A stretch of DNA of 21,866 nt from Synergistota bacterium (lineage in GTDB: Bacteria > Synergistota > Synergistia > Synergistales > Synergistaceae): NCBI GenBank assembly GCA_023450745.1, contig JAEXGR010000031.1:1-21866 (forward strand), in the 5' to 3' direction. Position numbers and translations under genes: made by a program. Shown here piece after piece: positions 12,350 through 21,421 of this stretch. Numbering within the stretch: position 1 is the stretch's first letter; every line of letters begins with the position of its first letter. Under the pieces are notes generated by a model that had not been told where the DNA came from, did not search any database, and saw only the letters and a program-made list of their open reading frames with translations.

Positions 12350-14518
12350 TCAATCCTTGATTTTGACCTCCGTCTGCGGGAAGGGGATTTCGACGCCGCG
12401 TTCGCGGAAGGCGTCGAGGATGCTCATACGCACCGCGCTCTGCACGTTGGACTCAAAGACTTTGCTGAGGTCAATGAAGAAAAAGGCGGTAAATTTTATC
12501 GCGCTGTCCTCAAACTCCGAGAGGATGATGCGGAAGGGCGGGGTCTTGAGGACGTTGGGGTTTTCGCTGAGGGCCGTCCTGATCAGCCCCATCGCGAGGC
12601 TGACGTCGCTGTTGTAGGAGATGGAGACGCTAACCTCGGTGCGCGAGAGCGAATTGTTCAGCGTCAGGTTCAGCACGGGGCTGTCCAGCACCTTGCTGTT
12701 GGGGATGATCAGATGGCGCGACTGCTGGCAGACGAGCACCGTGTTTTGCAGCGTGATCTCGGTGACGATGCCATGCGTATCCCCGATTACCACTTCGTCG
12801 CCGATACGCAGCTTTTTCTGGAAGAGCAGCAGGATGCCGGAGAGGGTGTCCCCCATGATCTTCTGCGTGCCGAGACCGATGGCGATCGCCGCCGCGCCTC
12901 CCATAAAGGCAAAGGCCGTCAGCGGAATGTGCAGCATCCACAGCGTGATCAAAAACGAAACGATCAGCCCCAGGTAGAAGACGATATTCTGAATCAGCAG
13001 CGAGCTGTGGCGGCTCACATGGTCGGCCCTCTTTTCAAGGTGCCGCCGCATGAGCAGCACGGCGTAACGGGTGATCAGCAGGCCGATGAGGAAGATCACC
13101 AGCGCAAGGGCGAGCTTTTTCGCCGTGATCGGGTAATCGTCGATACTCCAAACCTCCGTGTTCAGCAAGCCTCCGACATTGTCGCGCCAGATGCTTTCTA
13201 TCCTGTCGTCGGCGTTCGCCTCGCCGATCATGCGCTCCGTCTCCGCAAGCAGGATCTCGAACTGCCCCGACATCTCGCCAAGCATGATGATATAGGAGAG
13301 GTAGCGGCCCATCCGCGCCTCGATGTTCGAGCGGAATTCGTCGCGCATCTGGACCTCTTCCGGAGTCTTAAGCGCGCTGCCGTCGCCGAAACGGCGGTTA
13401 ACCTCCTGGGAGACGCGCCGCAGGTCCTGCAGGTCCTCGTTGGCGAATTTCAGGTCGACGCGGCACTGTTCGATCACCGCCTTCGTCGCCGCCTGCATGT
13501 CCCGGCGCTCTTTCAGCGTAAAGCGGCCCAAGAGCAGGTCGTCCATCGAACGCCACGTCAGGCGCGTGGCGGACCACAGCTCCACAAGGTCAAGGACCAG
13601 CAGCGTCTCGTCTTCCACCAGTTTTTGCTCCGTCGGAATCCAGTATTTGGTAAAATCCGTCGGCTGCTCAGTGCGGCGGCGCGCCTCGCCGAGGCTGTTG
13701 AATTTATGGTTGAGCATGACGACGGTATTTTCCAGCAGCCGCACCTTCGCGTAGGCTGTGGAATCAAGGAAGTCAAAATCTTCCCGCGAGAAATTGATAT
13801 TCGCGCGTACATTTCTGATTATCGGCTCCAGAGTGTCCAGCTTCTCTTTTATCTCCGAAGCTTCTTGCATCGCAACCTTCGTTCTGCTCTCGTAGAAGGT
13901 GTAATCGGCATAGCACCGCTCGAGCTTTGCCTTGATGATCAGCAGGTCGAAGTTATATTTGAGGCGGTTCTCCGTGGAGAGGGAGCTCTTTTCGCGGCAG
14001 AGGCGGTACTCCTTCTCAATGTCGTTTTTATGCGCGCTGACCTCCTGCAGGTTCTCCCGATAACGCGCGATATTTTCCTGCAGGCTCAGAAAAGACTGAC
14101 GGCAGTTGTCGATATCCTCGATAACGTCAAGGTAAAAGACAAAGGAATAGGGCGGCTTGGCCGCCGCCAGCTCTTTCAGCCGGTTGTCGTCAAGGATAAA
14201 GGTGCCGCCCACATCCGTGCGCTTCTGGATGAAGTAGATGCTGTAATAGCAGTTGATGATCTTCTCAAGCTCATACTCGTAGGCCAGCACCTCGGAGACG
14301 GGGATATCGTACTGCCGCGCGAGCCCGTCTTCGATGTCCCGCACCTTCCGCAGGTCCCGCGCAAGCTGCGCGGCGCGCGCCGCCGGCTCCGTCTGATAGC
14401 GGGCCAGCTCCTCGCGGATGTCGGCGAGGGTAGCGGCCTGCGCCATACCGGCGTACAACGAAAAAATCAACGCAAACAGAACGGGCAAAAAAACTTTTTT
14501 GTGAAAATCCACCGACAT
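12350..14518 (-). CDS. Large MscS-family mechanosensitive channel
   Basis: 722 aa from ATG at 14518; a GTG at 14536 would leave almost no leader after the predicted promoter. Residues 1-28 are a signal peptide ending AQA. Residues about 30-455 form a long, charged, mostly helical periplasmic domain. Helices follow at about 468-491 and 506-530, then the pore helix (AFMGGAAAIAIGLGTQKIMG, about 536-555) with the Gly/Ala packing of MscS TM3, then the beta domain (RIGDEVVIGDTHGIVTEI). The C-terminus has the family VEIPFPQ motif. Such channels open on membrane tension to release solutes during hypo-osmotic shock. The large extracytoplasmic part recalls MscK/YbiO/YnaI-type homologues, where it tunes gating. 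It is divergent from a LysR gene whose start region overlaps its promoter. Confidence 0.9.
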   Translation of the reverse strand: MSVDFHKKVFLPVLFALIFSLYAGMAQAATLADIREELARYQTEPAARAAQLARDLRKVRDIEDGLARQYDIPVSEVLAYEYELEKIINCYYSIYFIQKRTDVGGTFILDDNRLKELAAAKPPYSFVFYLDVIEDIDNCRQSFLSLQENIARYRENLQEVSAHKNDIEKEYRLCREKSSLSTENRLKYNFDLLIIKAKLERCYADYTFYESRTKVAMQEASEIKEKLDTLEPIIRNVRANINFSREDFDFLDSTAYAKVRLLENTVVMLNHKFNSLGEARRRTEQPTDFTKYWIPTEQKLVEDETLLVLDLVELWSATRLTWRSMDDLLLGRFTLKERRDMQAATKAVIEQCRVDLKFANEDLQDLRRVSQEVNRRFGDGSALKTPEEVQMRDEFRSNIEARMGRYLSYIIMLGEMSGQFEILLAETERMIGEANADDRIESIWRDNVGGLLNTEVWSIDDYPITAKKLALALVIFLIGLLITRYAVLLMRRHLEKRADHVSRHSSLLIQNIVFYLGLIVSFLITLWMLHIPLTAFAFMGGAAAIAIGLGTQKIMGDTLSGILLLFQKKLRIGDEVVIGDTHGIVTEITLQNTVLVCQQSRHLIIPNSKVLDSPVLNLTLNNSLSRTEVSVSISYNSDVSLAMGLIRTALSENPNVLKTPPFRIILSEFEDSAIKFTAFFFIDLSKVFESNVQSAVRMSILDAFRERGVEIPFPQTEVKIKD

Positions 14519-14547
14519 CCCCCTGCCTTCCCCCACTTACTTGGTAT

Positions 14548-14575
14548 ATTATATAGGCAAACGCCGCAATGACAA
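14548..14575 (-). promoter_or_regulatory. Promoter of the MscS-type gene
   Basis: On the minus strand, TTGTCA (14575-14570) and a perfect TATAAT (14553-14548) are 16 bp apart, giving a transcript start about 20 nt before the ATG at 14518. The -35 hexamer lies about 20 bp from the LysR start codon, so LysR binding here would affect both genes. Confidence 0.75.
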
Positions 14576-14594
14576 AGGATATGGAGGACGCGCC

Positions 14595-15488
14595 GTGGAT
14601 ATCAGAAAGTATGAAGTCATCATCAAAGCCGCCGAATGCGGGAACCTTACGAAGGCGGGAGAGAGCTTCGGCTACACCCAGTCCGGCGTGAGCCACATGA
14701 TAAAGGGCGTGGAAGAGGAGTTCGGCTTTCGGATCTTTCTGCGCAGCCGCGACGGCGTGAAGCTCACCCCCGACGGCGAACGCGTGCTCCCCATCCTCCG
14801 CGAGATCGCAAAATGGAACGAGAGCCTGGGGCAGACGGTGAGCGCCATTAACGGAGTCATCCGCGGCATGCTGCGCATCGGCTCCTTCACGAGCATCGCC
14901 ATCCACTGGCTGCCGAAGATCATCCGGCGCTTCCAGCGGGATTATCCGAACATCAGCATCGACATCACCGAGGGCGGCATCAGCACGCTCGAAGGCGCGC
15001 TCGAAGAGGGGGCCGTGGACCTCACCTTCATGAGCCTGCAGCCGGGGCGCAGCTTCGACCGCATCCACCTGAGAAAGGACCCCTTTCTCGCAATCCTGCC
15101 CGAGGGCCACCCGCGGGCGAAAGAAAAGAGCTTTCCGCTCGAAGCCTTCAACGGCGAAGATTTCATCCTCGTCACCCACGGCTTCGACTACGACACGAAC
15201 CGGCTGCTGAAGGAATACGCCGTCACCCCGAAGATCAAGTTTACCTCGCACGACGACCACACCGTTTTTTCAATGGTGGAAAACGGCCTCGGAGTCAGCA
15301 TCCTGCCCGAACTCGTCATGCGCAGCTACGGAAGCCGGGGCGTCGCGCTGCCGCTCGAACCGGCGGTGTGCCGCGACCTCGCCCTCTGCGTTCCCTCCTT
15401 CGCGGAGGCCTCCCCCGCCTGCCGGCGTTTCATCGAATATGTAAAAAAGATGGTCGCCCCCGACGGCAGCATCCGGGAGTACGCCTAA
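14595..15488 (+). CDS. LysR-type transcriptional regulator
   Basis: 297 aa. GTG at 14595 follows GGAGG with seven bases between; the longer frame upstream has no ribosome site. Residues about 2-60 are the winged helix-turn-helix (EVIIKAAECGNLTKAGESFG, then YTQSGVSHMIKGVEEEFG). The wing ends LRSRDGVKLTPDGE. A linker helix precedes the effector-binding domain (about 88-290), whose start MLRIGSFTSIAIHWLP and later GLGVSILPELV are family signatures. LysR proteins are tetramers that commonly control a divergent neighbour and themselves, here the MscS-type gene 58 bp (76 bp start to start) away. The effector is unknown. A short G+C-rich hairpin region follows the stop, and the next gene (HxlR) converges on it. 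Confidence 0.92.
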   Translation: MDIRKYEVIIKAAECGNLTKAGESFGYTQSGVSHMIKGVEEEFGFRIFLRSRDGVKLTPDGERVLPILREIAKWNESLGQTVSAINGVIRGMLRIGSFTSIAIHWLPKIIRRFQRDYPNISIDITEGGISTLEGALEEGAVDLTFMSLQPGRSFDRIHLRKDPFLAILPEGHPRAKEKSFPLEAFNGEDFILVTHGFDYDTNRLLKEYAVTPKIKFTSHDDHTVFSMVENGLGVSILPELVMRSYGSRGVALPLEPAVCRDLALCVPSFAEASPACRRFIEYVKKMVAPDGSIREYA

Positions 15489-15567
15489 CGGCGCGGCCCT
15501 GCGGGCGCGGCCGCCGCTTCGGCGTCGCCGGGAGATTTGCCCGGATACCGCTTTTACCGGCCGCGTT

Positions 15568-15957
15568 TTACCTTTCCGCCTCCGGATACAGGTCTTTTTC
15601 GTATTTGAAGCCCCAATTCATCATGGCGTAAAACAGCGGAAACAGGTCGCGCCCCTTTTCCGTAAAGGAATACTCCACCCGCGGGGGAATCTCGTTGTAT
15701 TGCTCTCTGTGGATGAGCCCGCTTGCCTCCAGGTCGCGGAGCGTCGAGGCCAGCATCGTGTTGGTGATTTCCGGAAGGTCTTTCTTCAATTCGCCAAACC
15801 GGACCGTCTCGCGGACACACAATTCATAGAGGACGATATTTTTCCACTTTCCCTGCAGCATTTCCATCACGGGAGTGACCGGGCAATTTCCGGACGGCGT
15901 GGTGATCCCCTCATGGACTTTGTCAAGAAATTCGTCATAACTCATAGCCTCATTCAT
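15568..15957 (-). CDS. HxlR-family transcriptional regulator
   Basis: 129 aa. ATG at 15957 lies after GGAAGGG. The HxlR pattern is clear: C25 in GNCPVTPVMEMLQGKWK, then RFGELKKDLPEITNTMLAST (helix-turn-helix), then LRDLEASGLIHRE and the wing VEYSFTEKG. The N-terminal cysteine is conserved in the family and in some members senses electrophiles or oxidants. HxlR proteins are small dimeric winged-helix regulators that bind dyads near a neighbouring promoter. It is divergent from the UvrA2-like gene with 315 bp between, and dyads overlap that gene's promoter, so it is the likely regulator. The inducer is not known. Confidence 0.92.
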   Translation of the reverse strand: MNEAMSYDEFLDKVHEGITTPSGNCPVTPVMEMLQGKWKNIVLYELCVRETVRFGELKKDLPEITNTMLASTLRDLEASGLIHREQYNEIPPRVEYSFTEKGRDLFPLFYAMMNWGFKYEKDLYPEAER

Positions 15958-16033
15958 CGCGATTTTCCCTTCCTTTACGCAAAGCTTCGGAGCCTGTCTC
16001 CGGAATGTCGGGCCGGTACCAAAAAACTGACTG

Positions 16034-16093
16034 AGTACGAAATTTCTGCGTACTTGATTGCTTTTTTCCAGTTAGTATAATAAAAGTATTATA
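16034..16093 (+). promoter_or_regulatory. UvrA2 promoter with two overlapping dyads
   Basis: On the plus strand TTGATT (16054-16059) and a perfect TATAAT (16076-16081) are 16 bp apart. A dyad AGTACG-N9-CGTACT (16034-16054) touches the -35, and a second, TATAATA-AAAG-TATTATA (16076-16093), covers the -10. Either could be the HxlR operator; binding at the second would block the promoter. The implied leader to the ATG at 16273 is about 185 nt and holds no evident gene. Confidence 0.6.
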
Positions 16094-16272
16094 GATCTCC
16101 GCTCCCGCAAGCGCAAAGAGCAAAACGATTGGAGATAAAACGAAAATAGTGAAAACCCCCCGTTTCTCACCCCAGCCCGCGAGAAGCGGCCATCAAAACA
16201 ACGAAAGGAACAACCTAAAATGCATGACCCGCATAAGACGGAAATTTACAGCCGGCGGAGAGGTTTTGAAGC

Positions 16273-18798
16273 ATGATGCCGACCAACGCCGCCCCCGCTT
16301 ATATAGAAATACGCGGCGCGAAGGCAAATAACTTGAAGAATATCGACGTGGACATCCCGCTGAACCGCTTTGTCGCGGTCTGCGGCCTTTCCGGTTCGGG
16401 AAAAAGCACGCTCGCCACGGACGTTCTGTATGCCGAGGGGTCGAGAAGATATTTACAGGCGCTGTCGACATACACGCGGCGGCGTATCGGGCAGGCGGCG
16501 CGCCCCGACGTCGAGCATATCCGCTATCTCCCGAGCGCCATCGCGCTGCGGCAGCGGCCCGTGGTGCCCGGCATCCGCAGCACGCTGGGAACGATGAGCG
16601 AGCTGCTCAACGTCCTGCGGCTCGCCTTTTCCAGGCTCGGCTCCCACGTCTGCCCCAACGGACACCGGCTCCCGCCGTCTCTTGACACGGCGCGGTTCGG
16701 CAAATGCGTGTGCCCGGAGTGCGGCGTGGAGTTCGCGCCCTTTTCGGCGGAGGATTTCGCCTTCAACTCGCTCGGGGCCTGCCCGGACTGCCGAGGTACG
16801 GGGCTTGTCGAAGAGATCGACGAAAGCCGGCTCATCGCCGACCCCAACAAGAGCATCAACGACGGCGCCGTCGCCGGCTGGCGCGTCCCCGGTTCTTTTT
16901 TCTACATCCCCACGGCGGAGGCGCTCGGCATTCCCCTTGACATCCCCTATAAAGAATTGACGGACGCACAACGGGATTTCGTCCTTCACGGAAAGACGGA
17001 CGAAAAGACGCCGGTCTCCGTCATGTCGAGCGCGGGAAAGGTCTACGATATGAAGGCGCAGTACCTGAACGCGGCGGACGCGGTGGCCCACGCCTATAAC
17101 GGCACGGACAGCGAAAAAGTCAGAGCGCGGCTCGCGGAGCAGTTCTATCATGTCGGAACGTGCCGGAGCTGCGGCGGGAGCCGGTTCGCGCGAAAACTCC
17201 TCACGACGCTTCTGGCCGGAAAAAACATTGCCGAGGCCTCCGCCCTTTCCCTCGCCGGTTTGAAATCATACGCGGAGTCGGTGACCGGCGCGGTGCCGGA
17301 AATTATGCACCCGATGGCCCGCAAGCTGATGGAAGAACTGACCGACGGCATCGAACCGCTGCTCTCACTGGGACTCTCTTATCTGTCGCTCGACCGCGGC
17401 GGCGGCACTTTGTCAACGGGAGAGCTGCAGCGCGTCCAGCTCGCGCGGACGCTGCGCAACGAGACGACGGGCGTGCTCTACGTGCTGGACGAGCCCTCCA
17501 TCGGCCTTCACCCGCAGAACGCGGAGGGGCTGACGGCGGTCTTCCGCAAATTGCTGGCGCAGGGCAATTCCCTTGTAGTGGTGGACCATGACGTGGATAT
17601 TCTGCGCCAGGCGGACTGGATGATCGAGATGGGGGTCGGCGCCGGCGAAAACGGCGGGCGCGTCATTGCCGCGGGAACGGTGCCCTCTATAGAAGAAAAC
17701 GGAAATTCCGTCATCGGCGGCTATATCGCCGGCAAAGAGAGGCTGCTCGTCCGCGACGGACGCCGTCCGGAAAACGGCGGCGGGCGAATCTCGCTCGACG
17801 TAAATGAAATTTATACGCTGAAAAACGTGAGCGCCTCATTCCCCACCGGCAGACTCACGGCCGTAACCGGCGTCTCCGGCTCGGGCAAGTCGACGCTGGT
17901 GCTTGACTGCCTTGTCCCCGCCCTCCTGGCGTCGATCAAGAAAAAACCGCTGCCCAGCCATATCGCAAAGGCGGAGACGATGGGAATCCGCCGCGTCGTC
18001 GTGGCGGACGCGGTCCCCGTAGGTCAGAATACACGCTCGACGCTGGCGACATATTCCGGCATTATGGACGACGTCAGGAGCCTATTTTCGGCGACAAAAG
18101 AGGCTAAAAAAAGAAAATGGGACGCCGGGCACTTTTCTTACAACCTGAAAAGCGGCGCCTGCCCGACCTGCGGCGGGACGGGCATCGTCTCCCTCGACAT
18201 TCAGTATCTGCCCGATATGGAGATGGTCTGTCCCGACTGCGGCGGCATGAGGTATGCGCCGGAGACGCTTTCTGTTAAATGGAACAATATGAGCGTCGCC
18301 GACGTTCTGGCACTGTCCGTCGACGCGGCGCGCGCGGTGTTCAAAGACCACGATTCCATCCGCGAGAAGCTGGAATCGCTGTACGGCCTCGGGCTCGGCT
18401 ACCTTAAACTCGGCGAATCGACGCCGACGCTGTCCGGCGGCGAGGCCCAGAGGCTGAAGCTCGTCTCGGAGCTGGGAAGGAACCAAAAAGGAACGCTGTT
18501 CGTCTTCGACGAACCGACGACGGGCCTTCACCCGCAGGATATCCGCAAACTCTTACAGGTATTGGACGGCCTGATCGAAAACGGCGGCACCGTCATCGTC
18601 ATCGAACATGACCTCGATATGATCGCCAACGCGGACTATATAATCGACATGGGCCCCGGCGGCGGCGCGGAGGGCGGCCTGATCGTCGCTCACGGCACGG
18701 CGGAAGAAATATGCGAAAATAAGACAAGCCTGACGGGAAAATACCTGAGGAGATACGCGGAACATTACGGCGCGGCCCTGGGCGGCGCCGGAAAATAA
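16273..18798 (+). CDS. UvrA2-like ABC ATPase (UvrA paralogue lacking the UvrB-binding domain)
   Basis: 841 aa. ATG at 16273 follows GGAGAGG with nine bases between. Two UvrA-type ATPase halves: Walker A at 38-46 (GLSGSGKST) and in the second half GVSGSGKST; signatures LSTGELQRVQLA and LSGGEAQRLKL; Walker B-like LDEPSIGLHP and FDEPTTGLHP. Zinc cysteine pairs are visible (CPEC with CPDC, CRSC, CPTC with CPDC). After RSTLGTMSELLNVLRLAFSR the chain reaches the zinc module within about 25 residues. The roughly 120-150-residue UvrB-binding domain of housekeeping UvrA (about 940 aa) is therefore missing, as in UvrA2/DrrC-type proteins linked to drug or DNA-adduct tolerance. It should bind damaged or drug-bound DNA without recruiting UvrB. 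The adjacent HxlR regulator suggests chemical induction. The DNA lesion or drug is unknown. Confidence 0.9.
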   Translation: MMPTNAAPAYIEIRGAKANNLKNIDVDIPLNRFVAVCGLSGSGKSTLATDVLYAEGSRRYLQALSTYTRRRIGQAARPDVEHIRYLPSAIALRQRPVVPGIRSTLGTMSELLNVLRLAFSRLGSHVCPNGHRLPPSLDTARFGKCVCPECGVEFAPFSAEDFAFNSLGACPDCRGTGLVEEIDESRLIADPNKSINDGAVAGWRVPGSFFYIPTAEALGIPLDIPYKELTDAQRDFVLHGKTDEKTPVSVMSSAGKVYDMKAQYLNAADAVAHAYNGTDSEKVRARLAEQFYHVGTCRSCGGSRFARKLLTTLLAGKNIAEASALSLAGLKSYAESVTGAVPEIMHPMARKLMEELTDGIEPLLSLGLSYLSLDRGGGTLSTGELQRVQLARTLRNETTGVLYVLDEPSIGLHPQNAEGLTAVFRKLLAQGNSLVVVDHDVDILRQADWMIEMGVGAGENGGRVIAAGTVPSIEENGNSVIGGYIAGKERLLVRDGRRPENGGGRISLDVNEIYTLKNVSASFPTGRLTAVTGVSGSGKSTLVLDCLVPALLASIKKKPLPSHIAKAETMGIRRVVVADAVPVGQNTRSTLATYSGIMDDVRSLFSATKEAKKRKWDAGHFSYNLKSGACPTCGGTGIVSLDIQYLPDMEMVCPDCGGMRYAPETLSVKWNNMSVADVLALSVDAARAVFKDHDSIREKLESLYGLGLGYLKLGESTPTLSGGEAQRLKLVSELGRNQKGTLFVFDEPTTGLHPQDIRKLLQVLDGLIENGGTVIVIEHDLDMIANADYIIDMGPGGGAEGGLIVAHGTAEEICENKTSLTGKYLRRYAEHYGAALGGAGK

Positions 18799-18874
18799 GG
18801 CGCGCGGGACCACGCGGCGCGGGGACGGACAAGGGGACGGCCCGCCGCGCGTTTGCCGCGCCCTCCGGAGGCCC

Positions 18875-21007
18875 TTACGCGTTGTCCTCGGCGATGCGCC
18901 TGATGTCTTCTTTGATATTGAGGAAGGCGGCGACGACATCGGGGTCGAAATGGCTCCCCGATTCACCCTTTATGATCGAGACGGCGTTTTCAAAGGAGAG
19001 TGGCTCTTTATAGCTCCTTCGGGAGATCAGCGCGTCAAACACGTCCGCGAGCGCCATAATGCGGGCGCAGAGGGGAATCTCGTCCTCCCTCATCCCGTTC
19101 GGGTAGCCCTTTCCGTCCCATTTCTCGTGGTGGCAGTAAGCCATCTTCATCGCTTCGGAAAGATAGTTGTCGTCCTCGCCGCCGATAAAGGCGTGTTCCA
19201 GAATCTCGCGTCCCGCGGAGGTATGGCTCTTGATGACCTCAAACTCTTCCGGCGTCAGCTTGCCGGGCTTGTTCAGGATGCCGTCCGGAATCTTGATCTT
19301 GCCGATATCGTGAAGGGGCGCCGATTTTTCAAGTTTTTCCCGGTACGGAAAGGTCAGCTGGTCGCGATACCGGGGGTTTTTGCTCATCTCGTCGCTGATC
19401 GCGCGCACGTAGGCGGCGGTGCGCTTGATGTGGCAGCCGGTATTGTCGTCGCGGTTTTCCACCATGTTGGCAAAGCTGATGATGATATTGTCCTGCATTT
19501 TTGAGATGACCTTCGCCTTCGCAGCGACGTCGGCGTTTTTTTCGTCTATGACGCGCAGGTAATCGAAGATGTCCGAGATCGTCTTTGAGATGGCGGTGTA
19601 GAGGTATTCTATCTCGTCGCCGGTATTGATGCGCAGGTCTTTCAGGATGCGCCGGTTCTTCATCCGCTCGTCTTCGCTCTCATAGGCGAAGCGGTTGGTG
19701 GCCGAGGCGAGAGAATTGAGCGGGGCCACGATGTTTTTCTGGGCGAACCAGAGCGAAAAAGAGACGATGATCACCGACGCCCCAAAGAGCAGCGACAGCA
19801 CGCGGATGACGAATATGTACCGGTCGGCCACCACGTCGTCCATCGCGATGTCCACCGCGGCGTAGGCCACGCATTTCTTTTCCGAATCGAGGATGGGTTT
19901 GTAGACGGACATCAGCCACCCGAACTGTCCGTACGCGGTTACCGGCGGAATCTCCCGTCCCGCGAGCAGGTCCGGGAGATACTTTTTAAACATGTCGTCA
20001 AAGTCGACGACATCCCCCAGTTCGGCGCCCTTCACGTCTGGCGTGTCAAGGTCAAAGACGACGTGACAGCCGTCATTTTTTATCTGGTAGACATACATGT
20101 ACGTGATATCCGGCATATTGCGCTTTATGTGAGAGAGCCGTTTTTCAAATTCCCGGTAGTCGGCGGTCTCTTTGCCCGCCGAAATGATTCCTCGCAGGGC
20201 GTCGCCGTCGAGCGCCGCCGACATCAGGTTGACCGCCGCCGCACACTGCGCGTAATAGCGTTTATCCATGGTCTCCCGGTAAATGCGGTAGCTTATGGAG
20301 ACGGAGAGGAGGCTTAAGATGGAAGCCGTGATGATGATAAGCGTCGCGACTTTCGTGCTCAGCGAAAAACCGTGATAGCCTTTAACGAGCCGGTCGCCGA
20401 TTGCGCCCCCGGCGCTTCCCTTTCGTACGTAAAGGCCGCCCAGAGGGAATTTTTTCAGCAGGTCGCCCGGCAAAATGGCAAGCACAAGGCAGACGAGCAT
20501 GACGATGAGCGCCTTGTCGGCGACGTCAAGCAGGAGGTCGGCCGTCAGCTGCGCGGCAAACTTTTCCATCGCGAACCGGGCGTTGAGCGCGACGGCGAGC
20601 GGCGCGGAGATACCGCTGCCGAAATCGAAGCCAAATATCCCCCAGGTGATGAGAGCCCCGAGCACGCCGCCGATGAAGGCGAAGACGCAGACCGCGCCGC
20701 AGGCGGAGGTAAAATGTTTGAAAGCGCCGCGTTTTGAGAGCCGCACGGAGGCGATGGCAATCAGAATGTTCAGGATGCCGTAGTACATCGTCACTTCGTC
20801 GCCGAAGGAGATGATGTAGTTTGAAAAGAATCCCACCACGATGCCGGGCAGGTACCCGCCAAGCGCCGCCGCCAGCACGGTGCCCGCGGAATCCAGAAAG
20901 AGAGGCCAGCCGAGCGCCGTCGCCAGATGGGAGCCGAAGATGTTCAGGGCCAGCGAGGCCGCCGTGAGAAACAATATGTCTTTATTGAACAGTCTGTCCC
21001 TGTACAA
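18875..21007 (-). CDS. Membrane HD-GYP domain protein with extracytoplasmic sensor domain
   Basis: 710 aa from TTG at 21007, preceded by AAGGAG with nine bases between. Another TTG at 21058 would add 17 residues but has a poorly placed ribosome site, and the paralogue at 416-2170 starts at the equivalent point. It begins with the same multi-helix domain as that paralogue (FLDSAGTVLAAALGGYLPG). Between helices near 230-250 and 410-430 (shorter numbering) lies an extracytoplasmic stretch of about 150 residues (DITYMYVYQIKNDG, AYAAVDIAMDDV), Cache-like, which the paralogue lacks. A HAMP-like linker precedes the HD-GYP domain: HDIGK with HD at about 566-567, KSH, HHEKWDGKGYP (GYP about 634-636) and ADVFDAL, all intact. 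It should degrade cyclic-di-GMP in response to an external ligand. It converges with the UvrA2-like gene, 76 bp apart. Confidence 0.9.
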   Translation of the reverse strand: MYRDRLFNKDILFLTAASLALNIFGSHLATALGWPLFLDSAGTVLAAALGGYLPGIVVGFFSNYIISFGDEVTMYYGILNILIAIASVRLSKRGAFKHFTSACGAVCVFAFIGGVLGALITWGIFGFDFGSGISAPLAVALNARFAMEKFAAQLTADLLLDVADKALIVMLVCLVLAILPGDLLKKFPLGGLYVRKGSAGGAIGDRLVKGYHGFSLSTKVATLIIITASILSLLSVSISYRIYRETMDKRYYAQCAAAVNLMSAALDGDALRGIISAGKETADYREFEKRLSHIKRNMPDITYMYVYQIKNDGCHVVFDLDTPDVKGAELGDVVDFDDMFKKYLPDLLAGREIPPVTAYGQFGWLMSVYKPILDSEKKCVAYAAVDIAMDDVVADRYIFVIRVLSLLFGASVIIVSFSLWFAQKNIVAPLNSLASATNRFAYESEDERMKNRRILKDLRINTGDEIEYLYTAISKTISDIFDYLRVIDEKNADVAAKAKVISKMQDNIIISFANMVENRDDNTGCHIKRTAAYVRAISDEMSKNPRYRDQLTFPYREKLEKSAPLHDIGKIKIPDGILNKPGKLTPEEFEVIKSHTSAGREILEHAFIGGEDDNYLSEAMKMAYCHHEKWDGKGYPNGMREDEIPLCARIMALADVFDALISRRSYKEPLSFENAVSIIKGESGSHFDPDVVAAFLNIKEDIRRIAEDNA

Positions 21008-21058
21008 TTCGGAGCGCTCCTTCTTATACGCACTTTTACTATTATCCGTTTTTATCAA

Positions 21059-21421
21059 ACAGCAGAAACTTCCTCAATAAAAAACCCGCGGACGCGCGGC
21101 GGTCCAATATCGGCCGCGGAGAATGACGGCCGCCGCCCTTTTATACATAATTTCGCCAGTCGCTAAAAATCATTGAGAGACCTATAACAGAATTAGAATA
21201 ACAGATTTTCGCCGTTTTGAAAACAAACCGCGCCGCCCTCCAGGACAAACGCGTGAAAAGCCGTCCGCCCCGCCGGGCGGAAAACGGCGAAGACATCGCC
21301 CGCACGGCGTTTTCTCCCGTCTGCTTATAGGCGTTAATTTCCCCTTGCCAAATCACAAAGAGGAACCGGGGAATAACCGCGACAGGCAAACGTGGTAAAT
21401 GAAGGGTTATCAAAGGTTTTA
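21059..21421. other. Spacer upstream of the second HD-GYP gene
   Basis: No convincing gene. A minus-strand frame at 21141-21413 lacks a ribosome site and gives a basic, unrecognisable product. A TATAAA hexamer (minus strand, 21146-21141) is a possible -10 for the HD-GYP gene with only a poor -35. A G+C-rich hairpin followed by TTTTTT on the minus strand (about 21079-21120) may end a leader transcript or act as an attenuator just before the gene. Confidence 0.4.

Noticed and set aside
12281..14572. A 763-codon plus-strand open frame
   Set aside because: It lies entirely opposite the MscS-type gene, whose signal peptide, pore helix and C-terminal motif are clear. The plus-strand product is H/R/Q/D-rich with no recognisable domain, and comes from the G+C-rich third positions of the real gene.
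21141..21413. 90-codon minus-strand frame near the right end
   Set aside because: No ribosome site, no recognisable domain, and it crosses a G+C-rich hairpin region next to repeat A.
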